Assembly (NCBI GenBank): GCA_029204225.1 | Contig: CM055095.1 | Coordinates: 54,215,612-54,279,611 of the forward strand | Direction of reading: 5' to 3' | DNA length: 64,000 nt | Source of the DNA: Diphasiastrum complanatum | Taxonomy: Eukaryota; Streptophyta; Lycopodiopsida; Lycopodiales; Lycopodiaceae | Shown: positions 25,183 through 40,209 of the stretch, in pieces | Layout: every line of letters begins with the position of its first letter | Numbering within the stretch: position 1 is the first letter of the stretch | Position numbers and translations under genes: made by a program | The notes under the pieces: generated by a model | Seen by the model: the letters and a program-made list of their open reading frames with translations, nothing else | Told to the model about the DNA's origin: nothing | Databases searched by the model: none

Positions 25183-26113
25183 TTGGAAGATGGCACTTGG
25201 CATTGTGGCAAAGTTTCCATGTGAACACCCAATGAATGGCTACAACATAGCTCTTGCCCCCCGTCCCGAGCAGGTTGGAAATCCCAATGCCTCTGCGCCT
25301 TCTGCCACTGTGTGCCTAATTGAAAGTTTTTTTTTAGATGCTCATTAATTTTCTTGAATCCGTGGAATTTTTATGTGGACAGCCAATGAATGCTTCCACA
25401 TAGCCCATGCACATTCCATTGGGCAATGAGCCTTCAAAGTGGGAGGCCCTAGGCCCTCCAACCCCTAAAAACCATAGAGCAAGTTGAAATCTAGAGAGTA
25501 CATGCATAAACTACAAGTATATTCATCCTAATCACTTCACAACATCACCAGACCAAAGGGAAATAAAATCAACCATGTCTGAATTTCATGTAGGAAAAGT
25601 ATGTTCCAAAACCCTAAAACCATCGCACATGACCGTGAGGAATTCAAGCAACAAGTTCAGTGTACATATTGTACACAGCTTTCCGCACAAAAGGCTGTGT
25701 AATTACACACAACACCATTTACAAAGCCTTACAAAAAATTCTTCGACATTCCCTCCCCAAAAGAAGCATCATGTAGTTGAAATATATAAGGGAAATGTGA
25801 TCTTTCTTCCAGTTTTGATCAAGGAAAAACCATCATCACTACTACTAGTTACCAGATATTTTTGTCCCAAAACCAAGGGGAGGTGACAAAATGCAAGCCG
25901 CTCCATAGCTCCTCCTCCTCCTCCTCCAAAAGTGTAAAGACCCTAAAGGATTGCCCCTAAGATGAGGATAGGAGAACACAATAGAATGCCAAACCGCCCA
26001 ACCAATCCTAGATCAAACCTGGATCTAGCCCCCAAGCCATGCCATGTGAAGCAAGAGGAGAAGAGAGAACCTAGTAACATAAACCCAATATGTCGACGAG
26101 AGAATCCCTACCT

Positions 26114-26227
26114 CATTATATAGAGAGTAAAGGGTGTTGGCTCAATTGGTTATCTTGACATCCAAAGTCTCTTTGGTCTCAAGTTCGAGCCTCCCCTTAG
26201 AAACCAAGAAGCATTATATAGAGAGTA
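26114..26227 (+). mobile_element. tRNA-derived SINE, copy 2, with 16-bp target-site duplication
   Basis: An approximately 82-bp unit (26130-26211) with an A-box-like ttggctcaattgg and a B-box-like tctcaagttcgagcc is flanked by two exact copies of cattatatagagagta, at 26114-26129 and 26212-26227. That is the signature of target-primed insertion. No poly-A tail is visible; the unit ends aaaccaagaag. Confidence 0.85.
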
Positions 26228-26304
26228 GAGACATGTGCATGAAACTATGCAACCCCCATGTAGACTATAAATAGGTCTCATCTCTTCCCCCTCCTGCCTA
26301 TATC

Positions 26305-26470
26305 CGTCACACAGACATGCAATACTCCATATGTCTCAATTAGAGTGTCTGGGTCCTCTCAAAGAAATAAGTCACAAATAGGCCTTGACATGGAATTAAA
26401 TCTTGGCGTGACCAATAATCTCGAACACTGGAGGGCCGGTCTACCATATTAGGACTATTCCAAGTCCTTA
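26305..26470 (+). repeat. Dispersed repeat, copy 3 of 3 (diverged)
   Basis: It shares gggtcctc, aggccttgaca and the acactggagg region with the copies at 1368 and 59808, in the same orientation, but with more differences. Confidence 0.45.
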
Positions 26471-28730
26471 ACCGAATATGGCCATAACATTCTTCCCTCC
26501 TTAAACTGCTTCTATCCTTAGGGAATAAATTATAGAACCAGGTCCTTTAACTTTCAATATTAACCGAGAAAACCATTATCCTTAATCAAACTTACTTATC
26601 AAACAAGTACTCAGAGAAAAACTATTTCCAATCGTTAATCTTTGCTCTGGAGTTCAAACTCTGGTTTGAAAAGTACACTAAGCGATAAATTTCTCAACTG
26701 GGTTACACTCACTACAAGTTAGTAACATCACCTTCATGTAAAACACTTACATGAACCACTGAGTGATATATTTCCTAACTTAGGATATTAAAGTTAAAGA
26801 AATTACAGTCTGAAATTACCCACTATTCATAAAAAACTTCAAAATACAACTATCCTTAGATATGATAATTCATTCAACTAGAATCTCTAGGAGAATCATT
26901 AAGATATAGAATGATTAAAACTCAACTCTGAGTATTCCAGATACTCGTTTGAGTTAAATGTTCCTGTTTCTAGCACCAAACGCAAAAAAATAACATTCAT
27001 TCATCTTAATAGATTTTCTGTCTCCTATGATAACTGGAGATCCAAGTAAATGAAGAACTGTACTCAAACATCTGCAGACCATAAACTGTAGTAGAATAGT
27101 ATCCAGTTGATAAATTAAATTCTCCACGAGTAAAATACTTATCTTGTGAGAATGTCTGTGAGATCCATAGGTTCTCAATAATACTGGAGTAAAGGGATTC
27201 AAAACAGTGATCTGAATTCTTACTCAATTAACAGGCCAAGACTTAATCGTCACACTTAAGAATCATTACAATTCCTTATAATCCTCTGACAATAATTAAG
27301 TATCTATCTATGATCCGTCAATCATAATATTTAGATTCATATGATTCGTCAATCATAATTTTCTGGAATCCAAAACCATACTTAATTATTTACAGGATAC
27401 TAGAGTATATGTCCAACATAACTCAGGAAAATTAAAAATCATTCCGAAATATTTCCACTTAGATAATACTAGATTTAGGAATATTCTTCAAGCATAATTC
27501 TCTGAAATGTAAGATTCAACGTCTATACACCATTGGTAATTAAAGACTGAACGCATATCAAAATGACAATCATCTTCAACTACAAAAACTTTAGATTATA
27601 AATCTAGAATCAAATCTAGATATCCAAAGTCCTGTTGAATATCAATTCAGTTATTATTCTCGGATTCATTATGATTTGTTATCCAATTGAGAACTCTGGG
27701 ATACAATCACTAATGAGTTGAGTCTATTCCTTAACTAAGGAATACTCTATCCCAAGAATATTGTATATCCAATGTACATAATTTTAACTGATGAACCCAA
27801 ATGATTCACTAATCATGCGCCTTACAAGTAATATAAATCAAAACCATTAGTTTCTGGTGAATCACATCACACTGATCGTTTTACGAATTAACTTCACTCT
27901 GGAGTAATCAACTACTCAAGTTAATGGCCAATGATTCAGCAATCTTAAATGTCTAGGTGAAGAATTCAATTATACTAGTATGACACCACATTTAGATCCT
28001 TACCCAAATCATTTGTAAGTTAATCCATAAATCTTCTATACAAAGATTTGTTAACTCTGCAAGTATCTGTCAAAACAATGCTTGATCATATGTCTGTGTT
28101 CACTGACTAGGTTAAGTGCACCAAATAACCCTAGTAACCAGGAATACACAATAGATTCATACAAGATTAATCGTGGACAGATGTGAATAATCTCACTATG
28201 ACCCAGTACATAAACACATTTTTATCTGGCAGATTCCTCCAGAACCCACATATGTTACTCACATATCTCACTAAGATCTTGTAACTCAGCTACAAAAGAT
28301 TTTCTATTTCTCATGAGTAAATAAGATATCCGGAAAATCTCTAAGACAAATAACATTCACTCTCAACAGTTTTCCAATTCAACTTACCTCTAATTACATA
28401 ATGTCTTCACTCAATCAACCCCTCTCTGATCTTTGTACTAAACTAAGATTAGGTTGATTTATTACAGAACTCTCAAACTGAAATTTTGGTCAAACTTACT
28501 TCTATTCCAACTAAAATGGAATTAGTAACCTTTGACCTTTCACTGTACCACTTATAGATAGTGATTCAAATATCAAACCTATTCTAGTTCCATATTGTCC
28601 ACACAATCTCTAGAGAATTCCTCTTATTTGAAAAGTTCCAATTAGGTATCTTACTTTGAATCTATTCGAAATTACTTTCAGAACAATCTTATTTCTATAC
28701 CACAATTGGTTCTCTTCCAAGTCAGATTTT
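26471..28730. other. AT-rich intergenic DNA, no gene recognised
   Basis: No frame above about 80 codons and no domain were seen. Short direct repeats such as cgtcaatcataat at about 27316 and 27346 occur. I see nothing else. Confidence 0.5.
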
Positions 28731-28737
28731 TTGACAG

Positions 28738-28830
28738 GGTTTACGTCCGACGATTTACATTCGACGATTTACATCCTAGGAGTTACGTTCGACGGTTTAC
28801 GTCTGATAGGCTACGTTCGATGGGTTTGAA
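28738..28830 (+). repeat. Array of about six 14-15-bp units
   Basis: Units of the form tttacgtccgacga, tttacattcgacga, gttacgttcgacg follow each other just left of the larger minisatellite. They are CpG-rich compared with the surroundings. Confidence 0.8.
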
Positions 28831-28849
28831 TATTTTCAAAGGCCCGAAT

Positions 28850-29420
28850 TTTTGGAACGACTCAAATTTATACGAGGATTCGAATTTTTCCGATGTCTCG
28901 AATTTTTCCAATTTTTCAAATTTTTCCAATAGACTCAAAGTTTTTAAAGACTCAAATTTTTTAAACAACTTTTCATTGACTTTTTTCAGTGACTCGAATT
29001 TTTTCAATGACTCAAATTTTTTCAATGATTCGAATTTTTCTTGAGACTCGAATTTTTCCAAAGTATCGAATTTTTCGAAAGACTCGAATTTTTTCAGAGA
29101 CTTGAATTTCTGAAAAGACTCTAATTTTTTGAGACTCGAATTTTTTGAATGACTCAAATTTTTTTAATCTCTTGAATTTTTTCAATAATTTTGAAAATTT
29201 GAACAACTCGAATTTTTGAAAGACTCAAATTTTTTCAATGACTCGATTTTTTATGGAAAGACTAGAATTTTTGAATGACTCAATTCTTCTAAACGACTCA
29301 AAATTTTTCAATGACTCAAATTTTTTCGAATATTTTCAGTGACTCGAATTTTTCCAATGGATCAAATTTTTCTAAAATATCGAATTTTTTCAAAGACTCG
29401 AATTTTTTCAATGACTTGAA
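28850..29420. repeat. Minisatellite of gactcgaattttttcaa-type units
   Basis: More than 20 imperfect units of roughly 15-21 bp, mostly gactcgaattttt plus a short spacer. Because the commonest spacing is 21 bp, the minus strand reads as repeats of the heptad KFESLKK in several overlapping frames (28783-29157, 29012-29206, 29316-29534). No start context, splice site or flanking domain supports a protein, so I treat it as a repeat. Confidence 0.85.
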
Positions 29421-30129
29421 TTTTTGAAAAGAGTCGGATTTGTACCACCGGGTCAGATTTTCACCGATGAAAGAAAGCTTGCAACTGTAGAATTGTTTGT
29501 CAGTCCAAGCTTGAATCTTATAAACAAAATACAATTATTTTCATTTATTAAAAACCTTAACAGTTCTTTTCAAGGGAGAATATCAAGATATGGATGAGCA
29601 AAAGTTTGCAGAACTTATGGATTAGCTGGAATATAGAAATAGTAAATGGCAGAACTGGCTTGTTCTGAGTTGTGATCGTCTATTTGAACAAGGGAATTGA
29701 TTTGTGAATCAACAATGATGAATGTGGGCTCTTACCATATCAAATAAATTACATTTAGACTCGAAATTATTTGAATCTGACTCCCAACATAATGAGAAAA
29801 CAGATTTGGCTATGAAATTTACCTTAGAATGTGCCTTGCAATATGTTCAAGAATCATTTTATAATGTCATCTCTTGTCACATTTCCACGACCTTTCAATC
29901 AACATAAAGCGGCGGAACCAGAATTAATAGTTACAAATTTGCAATACCTTGTACAATAACTTTTAGTCTACACAGATTGCAAAGCTGTTATAATGATGCT
30001 TAGATGGTACTGCTTCTTTTTGCTTAGCGACGTCCTCGATGTAAGATTGTGTTGGTTAGATTCCAAGTTATTTTGTGTGTGTACCCAAATGGTCCCTCCA
30101 GAAACGCTTATGGAGTAAACATAACGATA

Positions 30130-30280
<151 letters not shown>

Positions 30281-30592
30281 TGCTTGTATGTGTCATAGGG
30301 AGAGATTGTGTGTATGTGCGTGAGTGTGTGTGTACAAAAATCAATGGCCATGTGTATGTGTGCGTAGTAGCGCTGGCAAACCATGAATTGATTAGACAAC
30401 TTGATCATGTTTGTTTCTTTCTCATCTAGTTTTCTTTGTAAGGAAATTGACTAAGACAATGTGCTGCAATAGATTAGAGAAACAGAGAGAATATTGGAGA
30501 TGGCCTGTGACGTTCTCATTCCTACAGCACTCGAATCACAAATTCATATGGAAAATGTTCCACGGATAAAGGTTGGGCATGTTTCAACTTGT

Positions 30593-30733
30593 CTAGATTT
30601 TATTTCGACTACTTTTTGCAACTTGATATGAAAAGCCGAATGTAATGAATACGCCTCCCGTTTCAGCAAGTTCTTCTTCCACTTTGTGCTTGTGAGCATG
30701 CTCCGGATCTTTCTTGGCTTCATGTTTTTCATA
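30593..30733 (-). pseudogene. ASR (ABA/WDS-induced) domain fragment
   Basis: Behind an acceptor-like TTTCATCCAG, a 46-codon frame encodes [20 protein letters not shown] followed by ELAETGG. This is the core of the ABA/WDS domain of abscisic acid-stress-ripening proteins, small hydrophilic stress proteins that bind zinc and DNA. The usual FAFHEHHEKKE-type end is replaced by a different tail and a stop. The upstream frame (30889-30800) does not look like the His-rich ASR N-terminus. It is either a broken ASR copy or an exon of a diverged gene; with repeats on both sides I favour a pseudogene fragment. Confidence 0.65.
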
Positions 30734-30964
30734 CTGGATGAAATGCATTGTGTTAGTTATAGGATTGCTAATATGAGAAATGGACTTAATGTTTTCTTCC
30801 AACGATAATAGCAATACCTTTGAATAAAGTGGAGGTCTGAGACTCCGTATCACAAGTGATACACTTTGATCAGATTTGAAGTGGAACAAAAATTCTAATT
30901 TCTAAAAGCGTTAATGCTCCTACATCACAGCGACATAGACTACAAATTTGGAATTAATCTCTGA

Positions 30965-31414
30965 TTACACCCAAAGTAAACTTTTATTTGCTTGAATAGA
31001 AGTACTGAGCGTCTGACTAGAGGCAGAAAAGCAATGACTTAATCTATACAAGTATCCATGCCTCTTTCCGAGAGCTAGGATCTTGCATGTCCTATCAACT
31101 ACTTTGCATTGATCACATTCAAATTCTACTTTATGTCCTAGATCTGTAATTCTGCTTATAGAGAGCAGATTTGTAGACAGATTGGATGCATACAGGACTT
31201 TAGAAAGCAACTTAGATTGATCATTTGCAAAGCTTAATCTTATAGTACCTTCATCTTTAATAGCTTGTATGCTATTATCGCCAAGGTGAATGTATTTGTT
31301 GGTATTGTAGGTTGTATAGGACTCGAAACAACCAATGAGACTGGTCATATGTTGAGTGGCTCTGAAATTCAGAAATAAAGAATTGTCGTTGGATACTCCT
31401 TGATGGCTAGTCAT
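30965..31414 (-). pseudogene. Ty1/copia protease to pre-integrase fragment
   Basis: The frame contains NFRATQHMTS, where copia elements have the DSGATxHMT protease active site (the catalytic Asp-Ser-Gly is lost). VLYASNLSTNLLSISRI and LGKRHGYLYRL then match the copia region leading into the GAG-pre-integrase domain. It ends at 30965. Its upstream end lies 9 bp from a CACTA-type terminus, so the copia relic was probably the insertion target. Confidence 0.75.
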
Positions 31415-31422
31415 GAAAGCAT

Positions 31423-32130
31423 CACTACAAGAAAATGTGGCAAAAATTGTTTTGGTCGAAATTGCAAAAAGCCAAAAAATTGCGAAAAAAAATTTCGCAA
31501 TTTATACCATTATGACAGAAATTGCAAAAAATTGTCCGTAATTTCTACCTTCATGGCAGAAATGGCAGAATAAATTGCGAAAAACTTCTACAATTTTTGT
31601 TGTCATCACAAAAATTGCGAAAAAGATTTTTCACAATTTTTTGGCCATGGCCAAAATTGCGGAAAAGGTTTCTGCAGCAGAAATTGTAGAAAACATTGCA
31701 AAAATTTTTTTTGCAATTTCTTCCGTCGTGGTGAAAATTGTAGAAACAAATTTTTGAAATTTCTAGCCATGGCAGAAATTGCGGAAAACCTTTCCGCGAC
31801 AGAAATTGAAGAAAGTTTTTTGCAATTTCTCCCATCTTGGTAGAAATTGCAGACAAAATTATGGGAAAAAATTATCACAATTTTTAGGCCATGGCAAAAA
31901 TTGCGAAAAACTTTCCACGACAGAAATTGCAGAAAAAATTGCAAAAAATGTGTCGCAATTTCTCTCGTCGTGGTAGGAATTGTAGAGAAAACTGCGAATT
32001 TTTTTTTCGCAATTTTTAGACATGGCAAAAATTGCGGAAATTGTTGAAATTGCGAAAGATTTTTCGCAATAGGCAAGAATTGCAGAAAAAAAATTTCTGC
32101 AATTTTTTGGCCATGGCTGAAATTGCGGAA
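31423..32130 (+). mobile_element. CACTA-type element end with subterminal repeats
   Basis: It begins cactacaagaaaa, the classic plant CACTA (En/Spm) terminal sequence. About 700 bp of dense, inverted subterminal motifs follow: aaattgcgaaaaa and its complement many times, and a recurrent near-palindrome (g)gccatggc at about 31645, 31767, 31888 and 32109. Such subterminal arrays bind the element's own TNPA-like protein. The array runs up to a long (GA)n. The matching right-hand terminus (ending gtagtg) was not found. Frames within it are repeat translations. Confidence 0.7.
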
Positions 32131-32132
32131 CT

Positions 32133-33269
<1,137 letters not shown>

Positions 33270-33849
33270 TGTGAATGAAAGCCTATGAGATGCACAAAGA
33301 TCTCTTGATAAAGAGTGATATAAGATAGATTTCTAGCTTTCAAAAAACTTCTAATCTCGGCCCAATCAATCCTAGTTCAACTTGGATGATGGTATAATAG
33401 ATCTACTTCAAATATCCTAGCAAATCACTCCAAAAAAATTGATTCTAGTACAATTTTGTTTAATATTTCACACACACTTAAAATCTGAACAAATCAACCT
33501 TATAGATCTGACCTAATGCTTCAAAATGAATTGCTTCAATGACTCAAATCACTATTTGATCATTAGCATTCAATAGATTGAACCTAGATCTAGGCAATGC
33601 ACTAAAAACCTTGAATTTTGGACTAATATGCACATTGTTGGGTCAAACACACTAAAGAAAGTTAATTTGAAGGTTGTTGTACGTTTTCACACGTGTGGAC
33701 AGTAGTTCAGCAGCCCACAAATCGATCTTGACCAAAAATAATGATGATATCTCTCTCCTTGATCTCGCCCTCTCAAGTAAAACTCAAAAACAACACATTG
33801 TCAATGATTTCACAAGAACTATTAATCATTTAGACCACTCTTAGACTTG

Positions 33850-33861
33850 GCTCTGATACCA
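33850..33861 (-). other. Copia primer binding site (tRNA-iMet type)
   Basis: gctctgatacca on the plus strand is tggtatcagagc on the minus strand, just upstream of the minus-strand copia gag. It fixes the element's orientation and places its 5' LTR to the right. Confidence 0.8.
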
Positions 33862-34700
33862 TGTCAATTTTCAAAGAAAAAGACAATTATGATTATACTT
33901 ATCAATCATTAAGAGTTATTGATTGCTTAATCCAAATATCTATCAATTTTTAGGTGCTAGATCGTGATCTAAGCAAGAGCAATGGATCAAATGATTAAAA
34001 ACTTGGATGAGCGGCCTCACATGTGTGGAGGACAGTACTTGTACGGCCTGTTTATAGAGAGTAAAGTACTCAAGCTTAGAAATGCATTTCAATCACAAAA
34101 ACACAAGACAAATGTGGAAAATACAAGCAAGACTAGAATTTGCCAATGTTGGTTGATCCCTTTATAGATCAAGTACATCCACGAGCTGTGTACTGTCCAG
34201 CAAGCCTTCACACGTGTGAAGAGTGCCTAGTCATCTAGATCCACCAATGGGAGCCATATGTGCTCATTTCTCAAAATATTCTCTTTAGCTAGAAAACAAA
34301 AAGCTAGTCTTCCACATTTGTAGGAATATTCTCTATAAAATCTCAATTTCACACTAGTGTAGATCAAGCTAAAATCAATCTAACTTTATAAAAGTGACTT
34401 ATGTACATTCTTTCACACGTGGGAACAATCCACATGTGTGAGATCCTATCAAGATCAATTATCTTAATATCTACAAGGTACATCAAGTTGGAAGTGATAT
34501 TTTTAACAGACAAAAGCAAACCACATGTCATGACATTCCTACCAAGTCACATATACACGAACAACTGTCAAGTAATCTTTTAGTATTATGACATGTACAT
34601 CCAAGTAATTTGTACATGACTTTCATATTCACCCACTTCACCAATAATTGCTTATACACTAAACATAAAAAGTTTGCAAGTTATTAAGAATATGCATGCA
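33862..34700 (-). repeat. Copia 5' LTR region (approximate right end)
   Basis: It directly follows the primer site. It shares scattered segments with the LTR-like DNA right of 44478, including a tgtacggcctg/tgtacggtct motif with a nearby tataga/aataga box, and cacaaatgtggaaa-like tracts. It contains several cacacgtgtg palindromes. The outer boundary is not resolved. Confidence 0.5.
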
Positions 34701-35382
34701 CGTAATCTAAAATCACATCATAGAGGTATATCAACTCAATTCTTGCCATCATGTGAGAAAGTATAGCATTAAAATATACTATCAGGAGACAAATGATAAA
34801 GACATGTACAAGACGATTTAGAAAAGTTAGTAAAAGGTATTTCACAAAAGGCCATCAAAATCAAATGCTTAATTTCTAAAATCAACAACATACCATGTTT
34901 CTAGTACATTAATAATGCATAGTTTAGTATAATACCCTTGCATTATCCTCTGTTTTTTTTATTTTTATGTTGACCAGCCTCTTCTCAACAAATGCTTTTC
35001 AATTAATCAAGGGACATAAATCCCAAGCCTCTACAATTGGCACATGGGCAAGGAATTATTTATTGTTGTTTGTGTTCTTTTCTCTCTCTCATTAACACTC
35101 TTTTGTTTTTTTTTTTTCCTCAGAGTTAAAGCTTTTCAAAAGCTTTCAAAAGCTTGAGGTAAAGCTATTTAAAAGCTTGTAAACCTTTTCAAAGAGAGCA
35201 TAAGAAAGCTTCTCAAAGAGAGTAAAGCTATTTAAAAGGGTGTAAACCTTGTAGGGCTTGGAGTAAAGTAAGTTTTTTGAAAACCTTGATGACTCTCTAT
35301 CTTTTTATCTCTCTGATTGGCACTCTTTTGTTTCCCTTTCATTAGAGTTAAAGTAGTTTGAGTAAAGCTTGGAGTAAAGTTT

Positions 35383-35483
<101 letters not shown>

Positions 35484-35729
35484 GACACTCTTTTTCCTCA
35501 CTTTTGTCAAGGATTTATAGAAAGGGTATACATGAGGACATGATATAAAGAGATTCAAGGTAAAAGATTTTAATTAAAGATTTAGAAATAGTGGATCAGA
35601 GGTAAGATTATCAGAAAGAAATTGAATAAAAAGGAGATAAAGTTTATGTTTAGGTTTGTGGTTATAGGTAATTTTATGTTTTATGTTTATCATTGTTATC
35701 TTAATCGTAGTTCATTTTTAATATGTAGT

Positions 35730-37178
35730 GCTTGTGGAGGTGACAATGATTTTGAGGAGCCTAGATATAAAAATGACTCACCCGTGCATGATGCACCACC
35801 ACCTGATGACACCGCACCTGGTTACGACACCCCACCTGCTAGAGTCAGTCCGATATTATACTAAGACATTGATACGTCAGGGGCTATAGTTGAGGATGTT
35901 AAGGGGAAGGAGGTCCTAGCTTATATGAGAGAGCTCTATCATGGGGCATTTTATAGGGATATGTTTAGAGACTGGAGGGTTGTCCCTATCACTGAGAAGC
36001 GTCAGATCATAAATGATTCAAAGAGACGATTCTCTAATCTCCCTGATCACACCTTCAACGATAAAGTAATGATAGATAGAATGCGCATGCTCATGTCCCA
36101 TAGGCGGTCTCTTGTCAAGGAGGCTGTAAAGGATAGGAGGAGTAGACCCGCATGGATATCTGAGGAGGTGTGGGAGCAAGCAGTCTCACAGCATCGAGAT
36201 TTTCGAAAGAAATTTCGACAGCAGGAGACTGCATCCCAAAGGCATTTGTCAAAGTCAGGGGCCTCACATCGTGGCAGTGGGGGGGGCGAAGTCCTTCCAT
36301 CAGTACTTTGTGAGTTTTTATTTTTGAATATACATTTTCAAAAAATTTAAATTACATTAAAAAATACATTAAAGAAATAAAATTAGTGAAAAAGGTATTT
36401 TGTGTGGATTTGTGGTCGTTACTAAACTTGCATGTTGGTACTTGTGTAGTTATCATGTGTGGGTCGTGAGTATACTCGTTCGAAGTATAAATATGCATAC
36501 GTACATGGTTCTCATGAACTTTTCGAGCTCCTTGCCCGAAATCCAGATGTTTTTATAAATTGGGAGGCAGCTCGGATAATTATACATAAAACACTCCAAC
36601 ATTTTCAGCCTTGTTATATCAACTTTCAACAAGAAAGAATAATTCAAGTATAATACAATAACGCTGAAATTGATATTTATTAAGCTTCTTACTCTATACT
36701 ATAGGAGGCACACGAGAGTCCTAGGGAAGGGCATCAGAGGCAGGAGGAGGGTTCGGAGGACGAGCCCACACAGGTCTGCACATTATTTCTCATTTGATTT
36801 CCTCTTGATAAATCATGTATTGTGTTCATATATTTGTATTATGTTTTTCACATGTAATGTCCTCACTAAGGTATCAATTAGTAAAAAAAAACTCATACTA
36901 TCTTTTGTTTTTGCAGCCGGAGCATGAAGAGAGCGAAGAGGAGGTATTGTACCTTTTCTCTCTCCACCATTTTTCTCCCCTAAATCATTTCTCGTTGTAT
37001 TCCTTTTCTCTATCTACCTTTTCTAAACACGTTGGTAAACTAACACAAGCTCTATTATTTTGTAATTATGCAGGAGTTTATAATTAGAGGCGGCAGGGCG
37101 GTGTCGCTCAACCGTTCTGCCTCAACTCGCTCGGCACGGCAGAAGCAACCACTTAGGAGAAATAGGAGTCATAGATAG
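35730..37178 (+). pseudogene. CACTA/Ptta Transposase_24-like gene, five exons, one in-frame stop
   Basis: A spliced frame can be read: about 35730-36302, 36450-36647, 36705-36773, 36917-36943 and 37074-37178 (TAG). Every inner junction is GT-AG and phase 0. Exon 1 holds RRSRPAWISEEVWEQAV with a basic SQRHLSKSGASHRGSGGGE stretch; exon 2 begins LSCVGREYTRSKYKYAYVHG. Together they resemble the plant Transposase_24 (Ptta/En/Spm) domain: a W(I).EE.W segment, basic linker, Gly-rich turn, then LGR.PT..E.F...H. The last exons are acidic (SEDEPTQ, PEHEESEEE) and finally basic (QKQPLRRNRSHR). An in-frame TAA at 35862-35864 breaks exon 1, but translation from ATG 35925 would keep the domain. It is probably the DNA-binding, TNPA-like protein of a CACTA element. 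Confidence 0.7.
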
Positions 37179-37852
37179 AGTTATTTAGTTTGTGGGCATT
37201 ATTAAGACAACATGTAAGATATGTATTCAATGTGCTTTTGCACAAAATATAAATAAGAGACGTTATTTAAACTCATGATTGGAATGTAATTGCAAATGTC
37301 TAGATCCATTACCATTTTTGGAAAGCGATTTTTTTTTGATGGAATACCGATAATAATAATGATAGGGATATGTATTGTTGATTATAGATAGTTTAAATTG
37401 TTAATCTAAACTTTTTTTTTTTTTTAGTTGAGCTTATTCACCAAGCAAGTATAAATAAGCAAGTAAAAATAAAATGATCATACCTCTCACCTTCCCTACC
37501 CTCCCTCTCCTACCCTTCTTCCCTACCTCCCTCCTACCCGACCCGCCCTCCCCTCTCCCCTACTCTCCTGCCATGCTGCCAAAGGGAGTCTTTAAGCATA
37601 TGCAAGAATAGCTTCCATTGTTTCTCTTATAGCGAGGAAGTTGGATAAGGATAGGTCTCGATTATCAAATCTCAAATTAACCTTGGAAAAAAACTTGTAG
37701 GAAAAACTTAAGAATGAATCTTGTGCAAATGTGCATGGAGTAAGAACTACATATACACTGGTTGTTTATATTTGGTTATAGTCATGTCTGTAAATCTTAA
37801 ATTTCATTATATACTTATATAAGAGAATTACATTTTTGCATATTATGTTTAG

Positions 37853-39487
<1,635 letters not shown>

Positions 39488-40209
39488 ATCATCTCTGACA
39501 ATGGTACACCCTTATCACTTTTTTGCTCTCAATACAAATTTGAGTAAGCTTATTTTTCTTGTTCAAACATAATTTTCCTTTCATGATGTAAATATTGGCT
39601 CGATCATTGCTCCTGAATGCAGAAATCAGATTTCGAAGAACTTTGAAGTCTTCAACTATCAATTTTTGCAGCATAACAAGTGCAACATTTTATACGATTT
39701 TGATCGTAACATTTTTGAAGGCCTAAATTGCCTTTATAGTTTTTATTCTAAGAGATTGTATAAGACACTTGACATGATGTATTTTAACAGGAAATTTGAG
39801 ATCCAATCGAGTCTTGTATTCACCTTATTGTGTATGAGAAATTTTTCTCTCTTTTGGTTCATTTGATTGGGTGTTCCAAATGTTTGCAATAGAGATAGTT
39901 TGTATGTATACTTGAATATGGCACTGTGATTGTTGAATTCCTTACACAGAGATATTGTACATGTTGAGCAAAAAGGAATTCAATTTGAGTCCTTATAACT
40001 AGCTAACAAATTGACAAACTACGCCAAGATATATAGAAGTTGAGACCCCCTGTTAACTTTTAAAAGTGTTGCATTTTCTAGTAAGGACTTAGATTGAATC
40101 CCTAGCTTTATGCTATGGAATCCATGAAGCCTCACACCATCAATTGTTTGCACATCAAGCTCCACAACGGTTTACACTACAAAGTTATAAGAAATGTGCA
40201 AGGCCAATC

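Noticed and set aside
25840-25906. An alternative PAC first exon beginning at ATG 25906 (minus strand)
   Set aside because: It would join the acceptor at 24536 only through a weak donor. The intronless start at 24606 gives a good transit peptide in frame. cDNA could reverse this choice.
26130-26211. A tRNA gene, because of A-box and B-box-like sequences
   Set aside because: No cloverleaf with paired acceptor and anticodon arms can be drawn, and a 16-bp target duplication flanks it, so it is a SINE.
28850-29420. A repeat-protein gene or CRISPR-like array
   Set aside because: Units vary in length and sequence, there are no unique spacers, and no start, splice site or flanking domain was found. 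It is a minisatellite in a plant genome.
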